From assembly GCA_016776605.1 (NCBI GenBank), contig JADHTB010000019.1, forward strand, positions 1 to 64,000: a stretch of DNA of 64,000 bases, read 5' to 3'. This DNA comes from Alphaproteobacteria bacterium. Lineage in GTDB: Bacteria; Pseudomonadota; Alphaproteobacteria; GCA-2731375. The position numbers and the translations under genes were made by a program. The notes beneath the pieces are model-generated. The model was given only the letters and a program-made list of their open reading frames with translations, searched no databases and was not told the origin of the DNA. Positions 42,469 to 50,616 of the stretch are shown here, piece after piece. The first letter of the stretch is position 1. Each line of letters opens with the position of its first letter.

Positions 42469-42571
42469 TAGAGCAATTCCGAATTAATGAGAATCGCGAA
42501 GCGATTCTAAGTGATTGGAAAGATTGCTCTAATTCTAAAGATCTGAGCATTTTCAGAATGAAAATGCTCTA
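42469..42571 (-). repeat. 103-bp two-hairpin intergenic repeat, copy F
   Basis: Inverted, of the subtype of A and B. Its inner stem is perfect: AGAATCGC, TTC, GCGATTCT on the minus strand. One end provides the TAG stop of rppH (42569-42571); the other end lies 21 bases upstream of the hydrolase start, so it may also affect its promoter. Confidence 0.95.
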
Positions 42572-43042
42572 GTCGACAAGATGGCGAAAGATATCCACCA
42601 CCATGCGGTAGTTCTCCCGCTTGAAGTGCACCGCCACGTCCGGCAAGGTTGCCATGGAAGTCCATTTCCAGTCGTCGAATTCCGGCTCGGCCGTTGCCAG
42701 ATTAACATCTTCGTCCGTGCCAAGAAACCGCATGGCAAACCACTTCTGGGTCTGACCGCGAAAGCGCCCATGCCAGACCTTGTCGGCCAGATCCCGTGGC
42801 AGATCGTAAGGTATCCAATCCTCGCTCTCGGCGACGATTTCCGCCCGGTTGGTGCCAATTTCTTCTTCCAGTTCGCGCAAGGCCGCCTGGCGTGGCGTTT
42901 CGTCATCTTCCACCCCGCCTTGGGGCATTTGCCAGGCTTCCGCCCTTTGGTCGATACGCCGGGCGACCAAGACCAAATCAGCCTTGTTGATCAACATGAT
43001 GCCGACACAGGCGCGATAGGGTCTTTCACAAAAGGGAATCAA
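42569..43042 (-). CDS. rppH: RNA pyrophosphohydrolase RppH
   Basis: The 157-residue Nudix enzyme removes pyrophosphate from 5' ends of transcripts and starts their decay. The N-terminus CERPYRACVGIMLIN and the Nudix box GGVEDDETPRQAALRELEEEIG (given here as G-x5-E-x7-REL-x-EE-x-G) are complete. Translation begins at TTG 43042, overlapping the preceding stop (TTGA), with GAGG eight bases upstream. It closes the conserved leftward block that starts with rplU. The TAG stop is from repeat copy F. Confidence 0.95.
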   Translation of the reverse strand: MIPFCERPYRACVGIMLINKADLVLVARRIDQRAEAWQMPQGGVEDDETPRQAALRELEEEIGTNRAEIVAESEDWIPYDLPRDLADKVWHGRFRGQTQKWFAMRFLGTDEDVNLATAEPEFDDWKWTSMATLPDVAVHFKRENYRMVVDIFRHLVD

Positions 43043-44457
43043 GGTTTTGCCTCTTGATAATCGCCCAGGGCCGAAATAGGGACGAGGTCATAACCACGAT
43101 CGCCCATGACGCGGGTCCATTGGGCCAGCCGTTCGATGGTGACCGGATAGGGAAAGCCGATACCAATGGCGCCCCCGCTGGCGCTGGCCAGCCGTTCCAA
43201 CTCCAATAATCTGGCGTCGATCGCGGCGCGAGAGGCGATCGCATCAAGCACCCGGTCATTGATGGCAATGGTCAGGCCAATCTTCACCGCGGCACTATTC
43301 GCCGCGCTGGATGATGAAGCGCGGGCATCAAGGAACATCAGGCCACGGTCCCGCAGGGCTTCCAAGATTGGCCGGACATGGGACTCGGCGGCGGTGAAAC
43401 GGCCGCCCATGAAATTGACCACGCCGACATAACCGGTAAAGCGCCCCAACAACCAATCCAGCCGCTTGAGGTTGTTGTTGATGGTCAGGCTGGTCAACAA
43501 GGTATGAGGACCGGGATCGTTGGTCGGATAGTCCATGGGTTCCATGGGGACCTGCAGTAAAACTTCATGACCGGCCGCGCGCGCCTGGTTCACGTAATCC
43601 TGCAAATTGCGGCCATAAGGAGCAAAGGCCAGCGTCACACCGCCCGGCAATTGTTGAATGGCCGCCACGGTTGTCGCCTGACTGAGGCCAAGGCTGCTGA
43701 CAACCACGGCGATGCGTGGCCGGCCCGTGGATTTGTAAGGACGGGCGTATACCTGCAACGGTGTGCGCCCGTCGGGGGCGATCACGGGCAGGGGGCCGCT
43801 GTCGGTTGATTTAATCAAGGCCGGGTCGGGCGCGGGACGCAAACCTCCCTTCGGCGTGAAGGAGCCGCTATTTTGAACGACCTTGCCGCTGGGAACGGGT
43901 TTGACCGTAGGGGGCGGGCCGGCGGTTCTTGCCGGCGCGCCCCCTACACTCTTTTCACTTTTACTTGGAACAACCTGAGACGTTGTTTCTTGGGGTTGTT
44001 GGGGCTCCGGGCTGGGGCTGGGCGTTGTCGCCGTCCGCCGCTGGAACGCTTCGGGATCCGGGGTCGGCTTGATCACCGCGTCATCCTGTGCGCCGGCTTG
44101 GGCAGGGGCTTTGTGTATGGATGGTTTTTCGTCGGTAGTTACGTCCGCAGTTGGCGCGGGGACATGACTTTTTGGCGCAAGCTTTGTTTCTGGATGTTCC
44201 GCGTCCGGCCTGGCGGCCATTACCGGGGCAGGCGGCTGTTGCCCACGGCCTTCCTTACTCAGATCAACGGGCAACACGGCTTCCGGCGTATGGGTCTGAA
44301 CAACAGCCGGTTCGTAGCTGTAGCTCAGGATTGCCACCAGGACAGCCGCACCGGCCAGCAACAGAAAGACCGTCGCCGCCAGCGCACTGGGCGCTCGCCG
44401 TCTAAAAATTGCAGATCGTTCGCTCGTCTGCTTTTTACTTCGTGGTGTCCTGGCCAC
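43039..44457 (-). CDS. Divergent polysaccharide deacetylase family protein
   Basis: The 472-residue protein has a membrane anchor at residues about 27-47, a long Pro/Lys/Glu-rich linker to about residue 215, and a C-terminal domain of the divergent polysaccharide deacetylase family (DUF610/YibQ): PRIAVVVSSLGLSQATTVAAIQQLPGGVTLAFAPY, VNFMGGRFTA and IGIGFPYPVTIERLAQW. It is envelope-located and commonly sits between ctpA and rppH with envC nearby, implying a role in peptidoglycan turnover. The start is GTG 44457 with GAGG five bases upstream. Confidence 0.9.
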   Translation of the reverse strand: MARTPRSKKQTSERSAIFRRRAPSALAATVFLLLAGAAVLVAILSYSYEPAVVQTHTPEAVLPVDLSKEGRGQQPPAPVMAARPDAEHPETKLAPKSHVPAPTADVTTDEKPSIHKAPAQAGAQDDAVIKPTPDPEAFQRRTATTPSPSPEPQQPQETTSQVVPSKSEKSVGGAPARTAGPPPTVKPVPSGKVVQNSGSFTPKGGLRPAPDPALIKSTDSGPLPVIAPDGRTPLQVYARPYKSTGRPRIAVVVSSLGLSQATTVAAIQQLPGGVTLAFAPYGRNLQDYVNQARAAGHEVLLQVPMEPMDYPTNDPGPHTLLTSLTINNNLKRLDWLLGRFTGYVGVVNFMGGRFTAAESHVRPILEALRDRGLMFLDARASSSSAANSAAVKIGLTIAINDRVLDAIASRAAIDARLLELERLASASGGAIGIGFPYPVTIERLAQWTRVMGDRGYDLVPISALGDYQEAKP

Positions 44458-44531
44458 GCTACCTCAATCCTGGATGGGGCATCTGCCCGGATCGATTACT
44501 TGGGCCAAAGGCCCTGGAATTACCCGTTATT

Positions 44532-45812
44532 CTACCGTTTTAACAAAGTCATGCCACGCAACAGATCCAGCGCATAGTTCAACTGAAAATCGCGCGGCTT
44601 CTCGTCCGCTTCCTTGTCGCCACTATCTACAGCCTCTATCGGGGCATTCGTTTTGCCCTCCGCCTCCAGATGCTTCGGTAAATCAGCCTCACTGCGCCGG
44701 CGACGGTTTTCCGGCTTTTCCACCCGCACCTGCTCGACCAGAACATCCGGCTCAATACCCTTGGCCTGGATGGAGGTGCCGGATGGGGTGTAATAGCGCG
44801 CCGTGGTCAGGCGGATAGCGCCATGGCCCTGTAGGGGAATTATGCTCTGCACCGAACCTTTGCCGAACGACTTGGTGCCGATGACAAGGGCGCGTTTATG
44901 ATCTTGCAGCGCGCCGGCCACGATTTCCGACGCGGAGGCCGAACCACCATTAATCAACACCGCCAGCAGCAAACCGTTAGCTAAATCGCCCGGTTTAGCA
45001 TTATAGCGGTGGGTTTCCGCCAATCGCCGGCCCCTTGTGGAAACAATCTCGCCTTTGTCCAGGAAGGCATCGGAAACGGCGATGGCCTGATCCAGCGCGC
45101 CGCCCGGATTATTGCGTAAATCCAGGATTACGCCTTTGAAGCGGTTGCTCAATTCGGCCTTGTGCTTAGCCATGGCGGCTTCCAGTCCGCTGTTGGTTTG
45201 CTCCGTGAACGAGGTGATGCGGACATAGATCATGTCGCCTTCCAGGCGCGAGCGTACCGATTGCACCCGGATGACATCGCGCACCACTTTCACGTCGAGC
45301 GGATTTTCCAGCCCCTGCCGGACCACGGTGAGGCGAATTTCAGAATTTACCGGGCCGCGCATTTTCTTCACGGCGTCGGCCAGGGTCATGCCCATGACAG
45401 GCGTGTCGTCAAGATGGGTGATATAGTCGCCGGCCTGCAATCCGGCCCGCGCCGCAGGTGTGTCATCAATGGGCGAGACCACCTTGACCACGCCATTCTC
45501 CATGGTCACTTCTATACCCAGGCCGCCGAATTCGCCCTTAATCTGTTCCCGCATTTCGTTGTATGCCTTGGGCGGCATATAGGACGAATGGGGATCCAGG
45601 GATCGCAACATGCCGGCAATGGCGGCTTCGATTAATTCGGGATCCTTTACCTCTTCGACATAATCGGCGCGGATCCGCTCCAACACATCGCCGAACAGGT
45701 TCAATTGACGATATATGCCGTCGTCCGCTTTCTGCGCCGACGCGGGCAGCGCCAACAGGGCGCCGATCATCAAAAACACCCCAAGCCTTACCCCGGCCCA
45801 TCGCTTTATCAT
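44532..45812 (-). CDS. ctpA: Carboxyl-terminal processing protease CtpA (S41)
   Basis: The 426-residue periplasmic serine protease has a signal peptide (LGVFLMIGALLALPASAQ), a PDZ domain (GLGIEVTMENGVVKVVSPIDDTPAARAGLQAGD), and the catalytic Ser in GGSASASEIVAGAL with Lys in GTKSFGKGSVQ. The tail is charged. ATG 45812 overlaps the EnvC stop (ATGA); the GTG at 45842 is an unneeded extension. It trims envelope proteins and probably works with the adjacent amidase activator. Confidence 0.95.
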   Translation of the reverse strand: MIKRWAGVRLGVFLMIGALLALPASAQKADDGIYRQLNLFGDVLERIRADYVEEVKDPELIEAAIAGMLRSLDPHSSYMPPKAYNEMREQIKGEFGGLGIEVTMENGVVKVVSPIDDTPAARAGLQAGDYITHLDDTPVMGMTLADAVKKMRGPVNSEIRLTVVRQGLENPLDVKVVRDVIRVQSVRSRLEGDMIYVRITSFTEQTNSGLEAAMAKHKAELSNRFKGVILDLRNNPGGALDQAIAVSDAFLDKGEIVSTRGRRLAETHRYNAKPGDLANGLLLAVLINGGSASASEIVAGALQDHKRALVIGTKSFGKGSVQSIIPLQGHGAIRLTTARYYTPSGTSIQAKGIEPDVLVEQVRVEKPENRRRRSEADLPKHLEAEGKTNAPIEAVDSGDKEADEKPRDFQLNYALDLLRGMTLLKR

Positions 45813-47170
45813 CCACTCGCCCTTTCGCCACTGCTCGACCACCAGGAGTTCGGGTTGATCGCAACCCCCTTGCGTCGTAATTCGATATATAGAGACCGCT
45901 TCTCGTCCCCACCCATGCGCCCGACCGGCTCGCCCGTCAACAACGATTGACCGACAACCGCCTGTAATTTTGATAGTCCCGCCAGTAGGGTATGGTATCC
46001 CTCTCCATGAGAGATGATCAAGATCAGGCCATAATCACGAAAAGGCCCGGCGAAGACCACCCGTCCATCATAGGGTACCACGACCTGCGCGCCTTTCCGA
46101 GTTTGTAGCGTGATACCGTGTGCCCGTGGGCCAAATCCAGTGCTTTCGCCGAATTTCCCCACCCGTTTGCCCTTGGCGGGCCATCGCAGACGGCCGCGAA
46201 TCTTGGAAAATGGCACCGGTCCGGGCGCCATGGCAAGCTTTTGCCGTGTTGGCGGCACGCCTTGCTTCTTTTCGTTGCCGCCGCTTTTCGGCTTTGCGGT
46301 GGCCAAGGCGCGGGCCATATCAGCGGCGAATTTGTGCCGCTGTTGCCTGGCCTGATCTGCCGCTTTCCTGGCAGTTTGCCCCGCAACGGACGGCGCCGCG
46401 GATTCAGCCGAATTTTGTTCCTGTTTTCCCCGGTGTTGCCGCTCTTCCAATTTCAGGCGCCGCATCAAGGCGCGAAGACTGCTTGCCTTGGCAGCCAGCG
46501 CCGCCAATCGCTTGCCCTCGACCGCGCCGGCCCGCCATAATTGTTGTTCGGAATTGGCCTGCGCCCGCAACAATTCCTGCAATTCCCGATGTCGCCCGGA
46601 TAAAGTCGCCACCACCGCGACATGATGGCGTTGTGCGCGGCTCAATTGATCACGCACCTTGCCCGCCGTGGCCAGCAATTCGCCAATCTGGTCCGCGTCG
46701 GCGTGTAAGGCAGGCAGCGCCGCGGCCAGCAGCCGACCGCCACGGGCGGCATCAAGCATGGTTCCGGGTGCAGCCAGAAAAGCGGCCGCGGGCTGGCGTT
46801 GCATGCGGATAAGCGCGGTGATCGAGCTGGCCATGCTTTCCTGCATCCGTTCGAGGCGGCGGCGGTAATCCTTATCCTGGCGCTGCAGCGCGGTCTGTCG
46901 CTCCTCGATCTCGCTCAGTGCCGCTTCTTCCTGTTGTATTTCGTGAGCGGCGATGGCGGCGCGGATGCGCAGCCCTTCGACTTGGTCGCGGACAGTACGG
47001 GCTTGATTGGAGAGAGAGCGTTGCTGAATTTGGCCGGCTGTGATCGATTTCTCGGTTGCTTCGATTTTTTGCCTCACATCCTGGCGCACATCCGCCAAGG
47101 CGGACACAGGAAAGGCGCCGCATGGCAATAGTGCTAAAACAGCCAAGACAAATGCCGGCTTCTTAGCCAC
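45809..47170 (-). CDS. EnvC-like murein hydrolase activator (M23 domain)
   Basis: The 453-residue protein has a signal peptide, coiled coils over residues about 30-260 (KIEATEKSITAGQIQQRSL; RRLKLEERQHRGKQEQN), and a C-terminal LytM/M23 domain (RLRWPAKGKRVGKFGE, HGITLQTRKGAQVVVPYDGRVVFAG, ILIISHGEGYHTLLAGL). Several zinc ligands expected of an active M23 peptidase seem altered (GITL in place of GIDI), so it is probably an amidase activator rather than an enzyme. Translation starts at GTG 47170, two bases after the gpmI stop. Confidence 0.92.
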   Translation of the reverse strand: MAKKPAFVLAVLALLPCGAFPVSALADVRQDVRQKIEATEKSITAGQIQQRSLSNQARTVRDQVEGLRIRAAIAAHEIQQEEAALSEIEERQTALQRQDKDYRRRLERMQESMASSITALIRMQRQPAAAFLAAPGTMLDAARGGRLLAAALPALHADADQIGELLATAGKVRDQLSRAQRHHVAVVATLSGRHRELQELLRAQANSEQQLWRAGAVEGKRLAALAAKASSLRALMRRLKLEERQHRGKQEQNSAESAAPSVAGQTARKAADQARQQRHKFAADMARALATAKPKSGGNEKKQGVPPTRQKLAMAPGPVPFSKIRGRLRWPAKGKRVGKFGESTGFGPRAHGITLQTRKGAQVVVPYDGRVVFAGPFRDYGLILIISHGEGYHTLLAGLSKLQAVVGQSLLTGEPVGRMGGDEKRSLYIELRRKGVAINPNSWWSSSGERASG

Positions 47171-47172
47171 GT

Positions 47173-48801
47173 CTAGCCACGCCGTCTCGCCGGACCGGCC
47201 AGCGAGGGTAGAATTCGCGCCGTCTGATCCGATGGCTTCAGCAGATTTTGGCCGGTCATCTGGGCCGGCTGCCGCAGTCCCATCAGGTCTAAAACCGTGG
47301 GCGCCAGATCCGCCAGGCTACCGTCCCGCAAATGGATTTGCTGGCCATCCGGGGGCGGGGCTCCATTGACTAAAATAACCGGCACCGGCTCCGTGGTATG
47401 CGCCGTATGCGCCCCTTCGTTGTCCGGATCCCGCATCAGCTCAATATTGCCATGGTCGGCGGTGATCAACAGGCAGCCGTTGACGCGATGCACGGCTTCG
47501 CACAGCCTGTCCAGGCAACGGTCGAGCATTTCCACGGCCTGGATCGCGGCGGCCAGCTTGCCCGTATGGCCGACCATATCGGCATTGGCATAGTTCACCA
47601 CGATCAGGTCGTATTGTCCTCCGTTTATGGCGGCGACAAGCTTTTCTGTTACGTCGCCAGCGGACATTTCTGGTGCCAGGTCATAGGTCGCTACCTGTGG
47701 CGAGGCCACCAGTATGCGGTCCTCGCCCTCAAAGACCGCTTCTTCACCACCGTTCAGGAAAAATGTCACATGGGCATATTTTTCGGTCTCGGCGATGCGC
47801 AGCTGCCGCAATCCGGCCTCCGCCACGACCTCGCCCAACGTCTGGGGGACCCGTTCCAGGGAGAACAGCGTCCCGACCCTGGCGTCCAGGGCGGTGGAAT
47901 AGCTGACCATGCCCAGCCGGTCGGCAAAATTGGCTACGCGGTCGCGGGCGAAGCCGTCAAATGCCGGATCGACCAGGGCGGTCAGGATTTCCCGCGCCCG
48001 GTCGGCGCGGAAATTAGCCATCAACAAGCCGTCGCCGTCGGCCATGCCCGGATAAATGTCAATGCTGGTCGGCGGAATGAATTCATCATGAATGTCTTGG
48101 GCGTAAGATGCCTGGATCGCCGCCCCCGCATCGCCCGCCGCGACGCCTCCCACCTCACCCCCCGCCTCACCTGGGCCCTCGACCAGGATGTCATAGGCCC
48201 GCTTTACCCGGTCCCACCGGTTATCGCGGTCCATGGCGTAATAACGGCCGCATACGGTGCCGATGCGAATGTCGTCTTGCCCGGCAATCGCCGTCAGAAC
48301 CTCGGCCATATAGCCCGCGCCGCTGCTGGGCGGCGTGTCACGGCCATCCATGAAACAATGCAGCCAAACCGTCACGCCGGCGTTGGCGACCAATTTCGCC
48401 AAAGCCAGCATATGATCCTGATGTGAATGGACCCCGCCAGGTGATAGCAGCCCTAAAATATGGCAAGCACCACCGCTGGCCAGCAATTTGGCGATAAATT
48501 CACCTAGCCGGGGGTTTTCCGCCAATCCGCCGTCCGCCACCGCTGCGTCAATGCGGGGCAGATCCTGTAGCACCACGCGCCCGGCGCCAATGTTCTGGTG
48601 GCCCACTTCGGAATTGCCCATCTGCCCATCGGGCAAACCAACCGCCCGGCCGGAGGTTTGCAACAGGGCATGCGGCTCGTTCGCCAATAATTGGTCATAG
48701 ACCGGGGTCTCGGCCAGGGCGATACCGTTGTCAGCCGTGGCTTCCCGATAACCCCAGCCATCCAGGATACAAAGTACGACGGGACGTCGCTGGTTCCTCA
48801 C
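47173..48801 (-). CDS. gpmI: 2,3-bisphosphoglycerate-independent phosphoglycerate mutase
   Basis: The 542-residue manganese enzyme interconverts 3- and 2-phosphoglycerate. The active-site Ser is in GQMGNSEVGHQNIGAG; metal-binding motifs are VVLCILDGWGYRE, ADMVGHTGKL and LITADHGNIE. GTG 48801, six bases after a GAGG, gives the normal N-terminus; a TTG four codons upstream keeps the frame open. It is one of several genes with non-ATG starts in this block. Confidence 0.95.
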   Translation of the reverse strand: MRNQRRPVVLCILDGWGYREATADNGIALAETPVYDQLLANEPHALLQTSGRAVGLPDGQMGNSEVGHQNIGAGRVVLQDLPRIDAAVADGGLAENPRLGEFIAKLLASGGACHILGLLSPGGVHSHQDHMLALAKLVANAGVTVWLHCFMDGRDTPPSSGAGYMAEVLTAIAGQDDIRIGTVCGRYYAMDRDNRWDRVKRAYDILVEGPGEAGGEVGGVAAGDAGAAIQASYAQDIHDEFIPPTSIDIYPGMADGDGLLMANFRADRAREILTALVDPAFDGFARDRVANFADRLGMVSYSTALDARVGTLFSLERVPQTLGEVVAEAGLRQLRIAETEKYAHVTFFLNGGEEAVFEGEDRILVASPQVATYDLAPEMSAGDVTEKLVAAINGGQYDLIVVNYANADMVGHTGKLAAAIQAVEMLDRCLDRLCEAVHRVNGCLLITADHGNIELMRDPDNEGAHTAHTTEPVPVILVNGAPPPDGQQIHLRDGSLADLAPTVLDLMGLRQPAQMTGQNLLKPSDQTARILPSLAGPARRRG

Positions 48802-48906
48802 CCTAAACCTCAAAATCTAGTAGCTGATTGCGATTCCGACACAATATGGCCCAGGCTGTGCTGAATGCAACCGCTAGCGCATATTTTGCCTATATATATT
48901 CCGTTC

Positions 48907-49365
48907 TCAGGCCCGATGATAGGGATGCCCGGCCAGTATGGTATGGGCCCGGTACAATTGCTCCACCAACATCGCGCGTGCCAGCAAATGCGGCCAGGTC
49001 ATGGCGCCCAGGGACAGGACCAAATCCGCCGCGCGGGGCAAATCGGGATGCAAGCCGTTGGCGCCGCCGATGGCAAAGGCCAGGTCAGCGACACCATCGT
49101 CCCGCCAGCGGCCCAGGCGTTGGGCGAAGGCTTCGCTGGAAAACGCCTTGCCCTTGCCGTCCAGGGCCACAACGATGGCCTGGGCCGGCATGGCGGCGCG
49201 CAATAATTCAGCTTCGCCCATGGCCAATTTTTCGCCGGTCAGGTTCTTGCGTACCTCAACCTCATGGATTTCCACGGGCCAGGGCAGCCGCTGCAAATAA
49301 GTTTGGCAAATTTCAGCCGCTGGATTGCCGCGGGCGCGGCCAACGGCGCAGATGCTAATACGCAA
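48907..49365 (-). CDS. rlmH: RlmH, 23S rRNA pseudouridine-1915 N3-methyltransferase
   Basis: The 152-residue SPOUT methyltransferase modifies helix 69 of 23S rRNA. Motifs are the N-terminal RISICAVGRARGNPA, IVVALDGKGKAFSSEAFAQRL, and the knot region DLAFAIGGANGLHPDL with LSLGAMTWPHLLARAMLVEQLYRA. The start is TTG 49365 with AGGG upstream. It follows rsfS, from which a 15-bp tandem repeat separates it. Confidence 0.96.
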   Translation of the reverse strand: MRISICAVGRARGNPAAEICQTYLQRLPWPVEIHEVEVRKNLTGEKLAMGEAELLRAAMPAQAIVVALDGKGKAFSSEAFAQRLGRWRDDGVADLAFAIGGANGLHPDLPRAADLVLSLGAMTWPHLLARAMLVEQLYRAHTILAGHPYHRA

Positions 49366-49380
49366 AGTCTGGCCCTACCC

Positions 49381-49463
49381 GTGATCCATGAAGCCGTGAT
49401 CCATGAAGCCATGATCCATGAAACCGTGATCCATGAAACCGTAATCCATGAAACCGTAATCCG
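49381..49463. repeat. 15-bp tandem repeat (5.5 units) between rsfS and rlmH
   Basis: Units of GTGATCCATGAARCC start at 49381, 49396, 49411, 49426 and 49441, with a partial sixth. They differ by single transitions. The array lies in the transcribed gap between rsfS and rlmH and remains open on both strands (GFMDH repeats on the minus strand, VIHET repeats on the plus), but no real gene is seen. Confidence 0.95.
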
Positions 49464-49510
49464 CGGCGTGACGACCCAAGGCCGGGGCGGCCCACTCTAA
49501 GTGGCCCGCT

Positions 49511-49846
49511 CTAAAGGGCGGCGCGTTCAGGCTCCGCCATCTCGATGGACCACATTTTTTCAAGATTATAGAACTCCCGGACTTCCGGCCGGAACAGATG
49601 CACAATGATGTCGCCCATATCGATCAGGACCCAATCGCGCTTGCTCATGCCTTCGACCTTACAGCGGCCCAGGCCCTCTGCCTTGGCCCGGCGCACCAAA
49701 TGATCCGCCATGGCGCCCACATGGCGGTCAGAGCGACCGTTGGCGATCACCATGTAATCGGCAATGCTGGATTTACCGTCCAGGTCGATGACGACAAGCT
49801 CTTCCGCCTGATCCTCATCGAGAGAACTATTCACGAGTGCCAGCAA
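49511..49846 (-). CDS. rsfS: Ribosome silencing factor RsfS
   Basis: The 111-residue protein binds L14 and blocks subunit joining during starvation. The fold is clear: EELVVIDLDGKSSIADYMVIANGRSDRHVGAMADHLV, then GMSKRDWVLIDMGDIIVHLF and the EVREFYNLEKMW end. The start is unclear: TTG 49846 is used here, a GTG follows five codons later, and the obvious AGGAG at about 49886-49890 on the plus map is too far for either and has no standard start codon in frame next to it. Neighbours nadD and rlmH support the call. Confidence 0.93.
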   Translation of the reverse strand: MLALVNSSLDEDQAEELVVIDLDGKSSIADYMVIANGRSDRHVGAMADHLVRRAKAEGLGRCKVEGMSKRDWVLIDMGDIIVHLFRPEVREFYNLEKMWSIEMAEPERAAL

Positions 49847-50009
49847 TTCTTGGCTGTAGGCTGGCTTTTTCTTTGCGCGCGCTATAACGAATAGCTCCTA
49901 ACTGTCATCATGGTCTTGAAATTAACCTTTATACCCATGGATAATTGTTGATTATGGCAACATTTCGCCGAAATGTCATGCCTCTTTAGCGGCTTTTCGC
50001 GCAACTTTC

Positions 50010-50600
50010 TTACTGTCCTTGCTTCACGGCACCGATGGCTTGGGCAGCCCTAATCGCGGTACTGGATGCCGGATGCAACCGCATGAACAGAAAGCACCAG
50101 GCGGGTGCCATGGCTTCCGGCAAGGCTGCTGGATTTTGTACACGTTTGCCGGCAAAGCGGGCGGCCGCGGCGCCGGCCAGGGCGCGGTGGCCCTGACCAG
50201 GGCGGTTGAAGATGGCCATGGGCACCGTTTCGACGATCTCGGACCAGCGATGCCAGCGCGGTAATTCCACCAGATTATCCGCCCCCATCAGCCAGACAAA
50301 GGCATGCCGGGACCAACGCCGCCGGATCGCCACAAGGGTGTCAAAAGTATACTGCGTGCCTAGGCGGCTTTCCAGGTCGCTGGCCCTGATGCGGGGATGC
50401 CGGGTCATGGCCCTGGCGCCGGCCAGACGTTGGGCCAGGGGGGCCATGTCCATCCGGGCCTTCAGCGGATTTTGCGGCGATACCAGCCACCAGACCTGAT
50501 CCAGTTGCAACCGCTTCAGGGCCAGCAGCGAGATGTGGCGATGACCCTCATGGGCGGGATTGAACGAACCGCCCAGCAGGCCAATTTTTAACCGTGCCAT
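50010..50600 (-). CDS. nadD: Nicotinate-nucleotide adenylyltransferase
   Basis: The 196-residue enzyme makes deamido-NAD from nicotinate mononucleotide and ATP. The nucleotidyltransferase motif GLLGGSFNPAHEGHRHIS and the C-terminal SSTAIRAA motif are intact; VWLMGADNLVELPRWHRW is also conserved. ATG 50600 lies 16 bases after the proA stop. A 163-base gap separates it from rsfS, containing a 7-bp stem (49960-49966 with 49970-49976). Confidence 0.95.
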   Translation of the reverse strand: MARLKIGLLGGSFNPAHEGHRHISLLALKRLQLDQVWWLVSPQNPLKARMDMAPLAQRLAGARAMTRHPRIRASDLESRLGTQYTFDTLVAIRRRWSRHAFVWLMGADNLVELPRWHRWSEIVETVPMAIFNRPGQGHRALAGAAAARFAGKRVQNPAALPEAMAPAWCFLFMRLHPASSTAIRAAQAIGAVKQGQ

Positions 50601-50616
50601 GATCTGAACCGCACCA

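Noticed and set aside
47173..47175. TAG stop of gpmI as another repeat-derived stop
   Set aside because: The following bases are not GAGC and no repeat similarity extends from it.
47398..48426. 342-codon plus-strand frame
   Set aside because: It lies antisense to gpmI, whose motifs are unmistakable; long shadows are common in high-GC DNA.
49381..49463. CRISPR array
   Set aside because: The 15-bp units are contiguous without spacers, so this is a tandem repeat.
49375..49605. Minus-strand frame with GFMDH repeats
   Set aside because: It is the out-of-frame shadow of the rsfS end plus the 15-bp tandem array; no start signal.
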